Source of the DNA: Microbispora siamensis
GTDB taxonomy: Bacteria; Actinomycetota; Actinomycetes; Streptosporangiales; Streptosporangiaceae
Assembly (NCBI RefSeq): GCF_016863095.1
Contig: NZ_BOOF01000018.1
Span: 124,001-188,000 of the forward strand
Length of the DNA stretch: 64,000 bases
Direction: 5' to 3'
The notes below the pieces were generated by a model, which was not told the origin of the DNA, did not search any database, and was given only the letters and a program-made list of their open reading frames with translations. Position 1 is the first letter of the stretch, and every line of letters begins with the position of its first letter. The translations under genes and the position numbers were made by a program. This document shows positions 59,738 to 64,000 of the stretch, one piece after another.

Positions 59738-60086
59738 AGCCGCGGGTGACGTCGACGCCGCCGAAGACGCCGTAGTTGCGGACGCGGAGGACACGGCCGG
59801 AAGGGCTCGGCGTTCCCGGCTCCACGTGGCGGCCGCCGAAAAGGCTGAAGCCCTCGACCTCCACCGTGACGTCGGCGGGCACCCGCAGCCGTACGCCGCC
59901 CGCGATCGAGATCTTCGTCACCGAGGTGACCGGCGCGATCTCGGCCTCGCTCAGGTCGAGGTCGGCTCCGCCGACGGGAGTGAGGACGACCGTGTCCGCG
60001 GGCATCCGCCCCGGCCCCCGGCGCTTGAGGCCGCCGAGGAGGGAGATGCGCCAGTCCGTACGCTGCGATGAAGGCGTGTTCGTCAT
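59736..60086 (-). CDS. Small LiaF-C-terminal-like cytosolic protein
   Basis: A 116-residue protein with repeated beta-strand phrases 'WRISLLGGLKRRGPGRMPADTVVLTPVGGADLDLSEAEI', 'KISIAGGVRLRVPADVTVEVEGFSLFGGRHVEPG' and 'RVRNYGVFGGVDVTRG'. This ladder of x-G-G strands is typical of the LiaF/DUF1707-associated C-terminal domain found in envelope-stress proteins, here without membrane helices. The start is uncertain: ATGs at 60086 and 60092 and a GTG at 60095 all lie in frame with weak ribosome sites. It is probably monocistronic. Confidence 0.7.
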   Translation of the reverse strand: MTNTPSSQRTDWRISLLGGLKRRGPGRMPADTVVLTPVGGADLDLSEAEIAPVTSVTKISIAGGVRLRVPADVTVEVEGFSLFGGRHVEPGTPSPSGRVLRVRNYGVFGGVDVTRG

Positions 60087-60176
60087 GACCATCACGGTAC
60101 GGATCGGCCGATGCGGCGATAAGTGCCGCGCGTCGTGTCCTGACCCGTGACACCCGTCATATCCGCAGCTCAGCCG

Positions 60177-61400
60177 TCAGAAGAGCGTGCCGGAGAAGGG
60201 CGAGGCGTCTGTGTGGAACAGTTCCTCGGCCGTCTCCAGGGCGCCGTCGCTGTGGACGGTCACCCGTCCGGCCCTGGCGTGCTGCCACCAGCGGGAACCG
60301 CCCAGGTAGAGGGCGGCCAGGGTCGCGACGTCCACAGACAGATCGGCCCCAGAGAGATCGGCCCGGCCCTCGGTCCTGGCGGCCCCGCCGGCGCTGATCA
60401 GGTAGGTCCCGGTGTTGCCGGGCAGCAGGTCGTCGGTGACGGCCAGGACGATCGAGCCGGGGCCCCGATAGTCGCGCCGCGCCAGCGCGGCGGGCACGTC
60501 GACGAGGCGCAGCCACGTCTCGTCGCGGACGGAGACGGTGCGGACGGCGCGGTCGTCGGTCAGCAGCAGCGGCAGTGGGTCGTCCGGGGCGGTGAACGGC
60601 AGGATGATCCGGTCGACGAGGTCGAGGCCGAGCAACCACCGGATCAGCCCCGCGTACGCGTCCGGTGTGGCGGCGACGAGATCGTCGACGACGATCGCCC
60701 GGTCCCGGCTGGTGAACCACTCCGCCGTGTCGGCGGGGTGGTAACGGACGTACCCGTCCTCCGAACCGTCCTCCCCGTGCACGGCGACGTAGGCGGGGCC
60801 GGGGTCCGCGGCCTGCCGTTGCTCCTGCTGCCGCCACCAGGAGGCGGGCCGGCCGATCGCCCCGGTCCAGGCGGCGGCGGACTCGTAGATCTGGGCGAGC
60901 GTCTTCCAGGAGGACGCGGGGTCGGCCAGCCGGACCCGGCCCCCGGGCGGCACGGTCGCGCGGAGCACGGCCTGCCTGCGGAACACCTCCCGGCGGGCGG
61001 CCGACCCCGCGATGCCGTACCCGAAGCGCTCGTAGATGACCGCCTCGGAGGCCCGCAGCGTGGCCGCGATCTCGCCTCTCGCTGCGGCGTCCGCGAGCTG
61101 GCGGCGCATCAGCGCGGTCACGATGCCCCTGCGGGTGTGCGTGGGCAGCACGCCCACGTGCGTGACCGCGGCGTGCGGGACCCGCGCGCCGCCCGGCACG
61201 ACCAGCGTGCTCGCGTAGGAGTCCGCCGTGCCGACGAGCTCGGTCCCGTCGAAGGCGCCGAGGGTGCGGCCGGGTTCGAAGAACTGCGTGACGTCGGTTC
61301 CCGCCGGGAGGGGCGGCAGGCCGAGGAGGGCGGTGCGGAACGTCGCCGACGCCGCGAGCAGCTCGTCCTCCCCGCTCAGCACGCGCACGTCGAAAGTCAT
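60177..61400 (-). CDS. Eis-type GNAT N-acetyltransferase
   Basis: A 407-residue protein of the enhanced-intracellular-survival family: an N-terminal GNAT domain with the acetyl-CoA loop 'VGVLPTHTRRGIVTALMRRQL' and 'ASEAVIYERFGYGIA', a second GNAT-like domain ('VRTVSVRDETWLRLVDVPAALARRDYRG') and the C-terminal sterol-carrier-like domain ending in 'SGTLF', whose terminal carboxylate is catalytic in Eis enzymes. ATG 61400 has AAGGAGA upstream. Eis enzymes acetylate amines on aminoglycosides and peptides. It follows two oligopeptide permease genes by 17 nt and is probably co-transcribed, so its substrate may be an imported peptide or drug. Confidence 0.9.
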   Translation of the reverse strand: MTFDVRVLSGEDELLAASATFRTALLGLPPLPAGTDVTQFFEPGRTLGAFDGTELVGTADSYASTLVVPGGARVPHAAVTHVGVLPTHTRRGIVTALMRRQLADAAARGEIAATLRASEAVIYERFGYGIAGSAARREVFRRQAVLRATVPPGGRVRLADPASSWKTLAQIYESAAAWTGAIGRPASWWRQQEQRQAADPGPAYVAVHGEDGSEDGYVRYHPADTAEWFTSRDRAIVVDDLVAATPDAYAGLIRWLLGLDLVDRIILPFTAPDDPLPLLLTDDRAVRTVSVRDETWLRLVDVPAALARRDYRGPGSIVLAVTDDLLPGNTGTYLISAGGAARTEGRADLSGADLSVDVATLAALYLGGSRWWQHARAGRVTVHSDGALETAEELFHTDASPFSGTLF

Positions 61401-61417
61401 GTCTTCTCCTTCAGGGG

Positions 61418-62407
61418 TCAGCGGGCGGCGGGGTCGCGCAGGCGGGTGACGACGTCGACGGCGAACGTCGAGACCACGAAGATGGCGGCGGCGAGGATCG
61501 TGGTGCCGATGACGACGGGGAAGTCCCCGCCGACCGCCGCCTCGACGGCGAGCCGTCCGACGCCGTCGAGGCCGAAGATCTGCTCGGTCACGATGGCCCC
61601 GCCCATCAACGCGGCCAGCTCCAGCCCGCCGAGCGTGATGATCGGGTTCAGCGCCGCGCTCAGCGCGTGGCCGAAATGCACCCTCCGCTCGGTGACGCCC
61701 TTGGCCCGCGCCGTACGGATGTAGTCGGAGCCGAGCACATCGAGCATGTTCGCCCGCACGACGCGCTGGAAGATCCCGATCTCGGCGACGGCGATCGTCA
61801 GCCAGGGCAGCGCGAGGTGCCTGGCCCATTCGAAGGGATTCTCGGTGATGCCGACGTAGCCGCTGCTCGGGAACCACCTGATGCCGTACGTCGAGAGCGT
61901 GAAGTACAGGAAGTAGGACAGCAGGATCCCGGTCAGGAACGTCGGGACGGACAGGCCCGCGTAGGACAACGCGGACAGGATCCGGTCCACCCAGGAGTCC
62001 GGCCTCCTGGCCGCCGCCACGCCGAAGAGGATCGACAGCGTCATCCAGATGACGAGCGCGCCCAGCGCCAGCGACAGCGTCACCGGGATCTTCGACAGGA
62101 TCAGCTCGGTGACCGGCCGCTGCTGCCGGAACGAGTAGCCGAGGGCGGGCGGCCAGTTGAACAGGCCCATCGGCGCGCCCTGGATGTCCGGCCCCCGGTA
62201 GAGGTAGTGCCAGAGCTGCAGATACCACGGCTCGTCGAGGCGCAGCGCCCGGGTGATGCCGTCCAGGGTCTCCTGGGTGGCGTTGCGGGGCGCGAGCACC
62301 GCGGCGGGGTTGCGGTAGGCGACCCGGGTCATCGCGAACGTGATGACCAGCACGGCCAGCAGGGTCGCGAGGGCGCGGGCCGCGTGACCCGCGATGTGCC
62401 TTCTCAT
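61418..62407 (-). CDS. Oligopeptide-type ABC permease (DppB/OppB-like)
   Basis: A 329-residue permease with an N-terminal helix, a periplasmic region containing 'LRLDEPWYLQLWHYLYRGPDIQG', and the core permease domain with 'ANMLDVLGSDYIRTARAKGVTERRVHFGHALSAALNPIITLGGLELAALMGGAIVTEQIFGLDGVGRLAVEA', the signature of dipeptide/oligopeptide permeases. It lies 6 nt downstream of the DppC-like gene. Confidence 0.92.
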   Translation of the reverse strand: MRRHIAGHAARALATLLAVLVITFAMTRVAYRNPAAVLAPRNATQETLDGITRALRLDEPWYLQLWHYLYRGPDIQGAPMGLFNWPPALGYSFRQQRPVTELILSKIPVTLSLALGALVIWMTLSILFGVAAARRPDSWVDRILSALSYAGLSVPTFLTGILLSYFLYFTLSTYGIRWFPSSGYVGITENPFEWARHLALPWLTIAVAEIGIFQRVVRANMLDVLGSDYIRTARAKGVTERRVHFGHALSAALNPIITLGGLELAALMGGAIVTEQIFGLDGVGRLAVEAAVGGDFPVVIGTTILAAAIFVVSTFAVDVVTRLRDPAAR

Positions 62408-62413
62408 CGCCGG

Positions 62414-63338
62414 CTACCCCTGGGGATCGAGGACGTTGCGGATGCCGGAGCCGATCGCGTTGAACCCCAGCACGGTGACGAACATGGCGATGCCGGGCCC
62501 GAGCAGGAACCACGGCTGCACCTGGTAGAGGGACGACCGCTGGGCCTCCGCGATCATGTTGCCCCAGCTCGCCGTGGGCGCCTGGACGCCGACCCCGAGG
62601 AACGACAGGGTCGCCTCGGCGAGGATGTTCACGGGAAGCTGGACGGCCCAGTAGACCGCGACCACCGGAAGCACGTTGGGCAGGATCTCCCGCACGATCA
62701 GGCGGCGGCGGCTCACGCCGATCGAGAGCGCCGCCTCCACGAACGGCCGGTTGCGCAGCACGACGACGAGCCCGCGGGTGAGCCGGGCGAAGTAGGTCCA
62801 GGCGAACAGCGAGATCACCAGCACGACGAGCAGCACCGGGTCGACGACGGGCTCCCCGTCGCCGCCCCGGTTGAGCGCGACCAGGCTGAGCGCGGTCACG
62901 ACGAACGGGAACGACAGCGCGACGTCGGTGCCCAGGGACAGCAGCCGGTCGGTCCTGCCCGGGAAGAACCCGGCGACCAGGCCGACGGCCGTGCCGGCGA
63001 CGAGGGCGAGGGTGGTCGCCGGAATCCCCACCAGCAGGGAGATGCGCGCGCCGTACAGCGTCCGGACCAGCACGTCGCGGCCGTTTCCGTCCGCGCCGAG
63101 CAGGAAGTGGGCGCTCGGGCCGATCGGCAGCCCGTTCTCGGCCAGGGCCTCCGACCGGAACTGCTGGTCCGGGCCGTGCCCGGTGAGCGCGGCCGCGACC
63201 GGGGCGAGCAGCGCCGCCAGCACGACCACGCCGACCAGGATCAGCCCGGTCCTGGCGGAGCGCTCGGCGAGGATCGCCCGCAGCACCGGGAACCGGCGCA
63301 CGTCCGCCTCCTCGGCGTACGCCTCCGCGGTGAGCAGA

Positions 63339-63346
<8 letters not shown>
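62414..63346 (-). CDS. Oligopeptide-type ABC permease (DppC/OppC-like)
   Basis: A 310-residue permease. After a hydrophilic N-terminus ('MSDLLTAEAYAEEADVRRFP') come a first helix, the 'HFLLGADGNGRDVLVRTLYGARISLLVG' motif of OppC-like subunits and the coupling loop 'PFVEAALSIGVSRRRLIVREILPNVLPV'. The end has 'ATLSFLGVGVQAPTASWGNMIAEAQ'. ATG 63346 overlaps the ATPase gene by 8 nt. No substrate-binding protein is in the window, but one may lie beyond the right edge. Confidence 0.92.

Positions 63347-64000
<654 letters not shown>

Noticed and set aside
60177-62513. A 778-codon frame joining a permease and the acetyltransferase
   Set aside because: The upstream part is out of frame with both DppB- and DppC-like proteins. 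The acetyltransferase has its own ATG with AAGGAGA.

Overview
The window is 64 kb of very GC-rich DNA with actinobacterial hallmarks: GTG and TTG starts, GGAGG ribosome sites, 1-4 nt overlaps between operon genes, RHS proteins beside LamG proteins, an Eis-type acetyltransferase and NRPS genes. A Streptosporangiales-like soil actinomycete (Nonomuraea or Streptosporangium type) is the best guess. That is inference from gene content; no rRNA, tRNA or CRISPR array was seen.

Layout. 1-8.1 kb (+): the tail of a LamG protein, a 2158-residue secreted RHS protein with a HExxH-bearing variable tip, and a small lipoprotein that may be its immunity partner. 8.1-10.3 kb (-): a MoxR ATPase and a vWA gene, both carrying disabling lesions. 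10.4-12.5 kb (-): flavin reductase, a 38-residue ORF, FMN reductase and glutathionyl-hydroquinone-reductase-like genes in one overlapping operon. 12.85-15.5 kb: a two-component pair fused by an internal deletion, divergent from a membrane protein with twin operator-like dyads between them. 15.5-26.4 kb: a sulfur-flavoured region with a sulfite-oxidase-like molybdoenzyme, a LanC-like cyclase with a CCG zinc site, a YeiH-type exporter with a one-helix partner, and an operon of GntR, AprB-like ferredoxin, binding protein with a NosL-like tail, permease, ATPase, AprA-like flavoprotein fused to HEAT repeats, and a small acidic protein.

26.5-32.1 kb: a TetR gene divergent from a GH3 glycosidase around a perfect palindrome, an unknown exported protein, two gene remnants and a Tat-exported GH43 glycosidase. 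32.4-43.7 kb (-): one long operon for amine uptake and oxidation (three-subunit amine dehydrogenase, polyamine-type ABC transporter, PuuB-like oxidase, cupin, aminobutyraldehyde dehydrogenase). An IS5-type element interrupts it between a permease and the ATPase gene. A divergent BetI-like TetR gene faces a good promoter at its head.

44.6-58.6 kb (-): a compact NRPS operon. The first enzyme is A-PCP-C-A-PCP. The second is C-A-PCP-C-A-PCP-thioesterase fused in one chain to a full MFS exporter. A PLP-dependent ammonia-lyase or racemase-like gene overlaps its end. Colinearity predicts a tetrapeptide released by a thioesterase with a cysteine nucleophile and exported by the same protein. 58.8-64 kb: an aminoglycoside-phosphotransferase-like gene, a small LiaF-like protein, an Eis-like acetyltransferase and an oligopeptide-type ABC transporter cut by the window end.

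Broken genes recur: frameshifts in moxR and vWA, a nonsense codon in vWA, a deletion joining the kinase to the regulator, an internally deleted MBL-fold gene and a DHFR-like stub. They could be real decay or assembly error, and raw reads would decide. The strongest candidates for undescribed biology are the NRPS-TE-MFS fusion and the AprA-HEAT/ferredoxin/NosL-tailed transporter locus.
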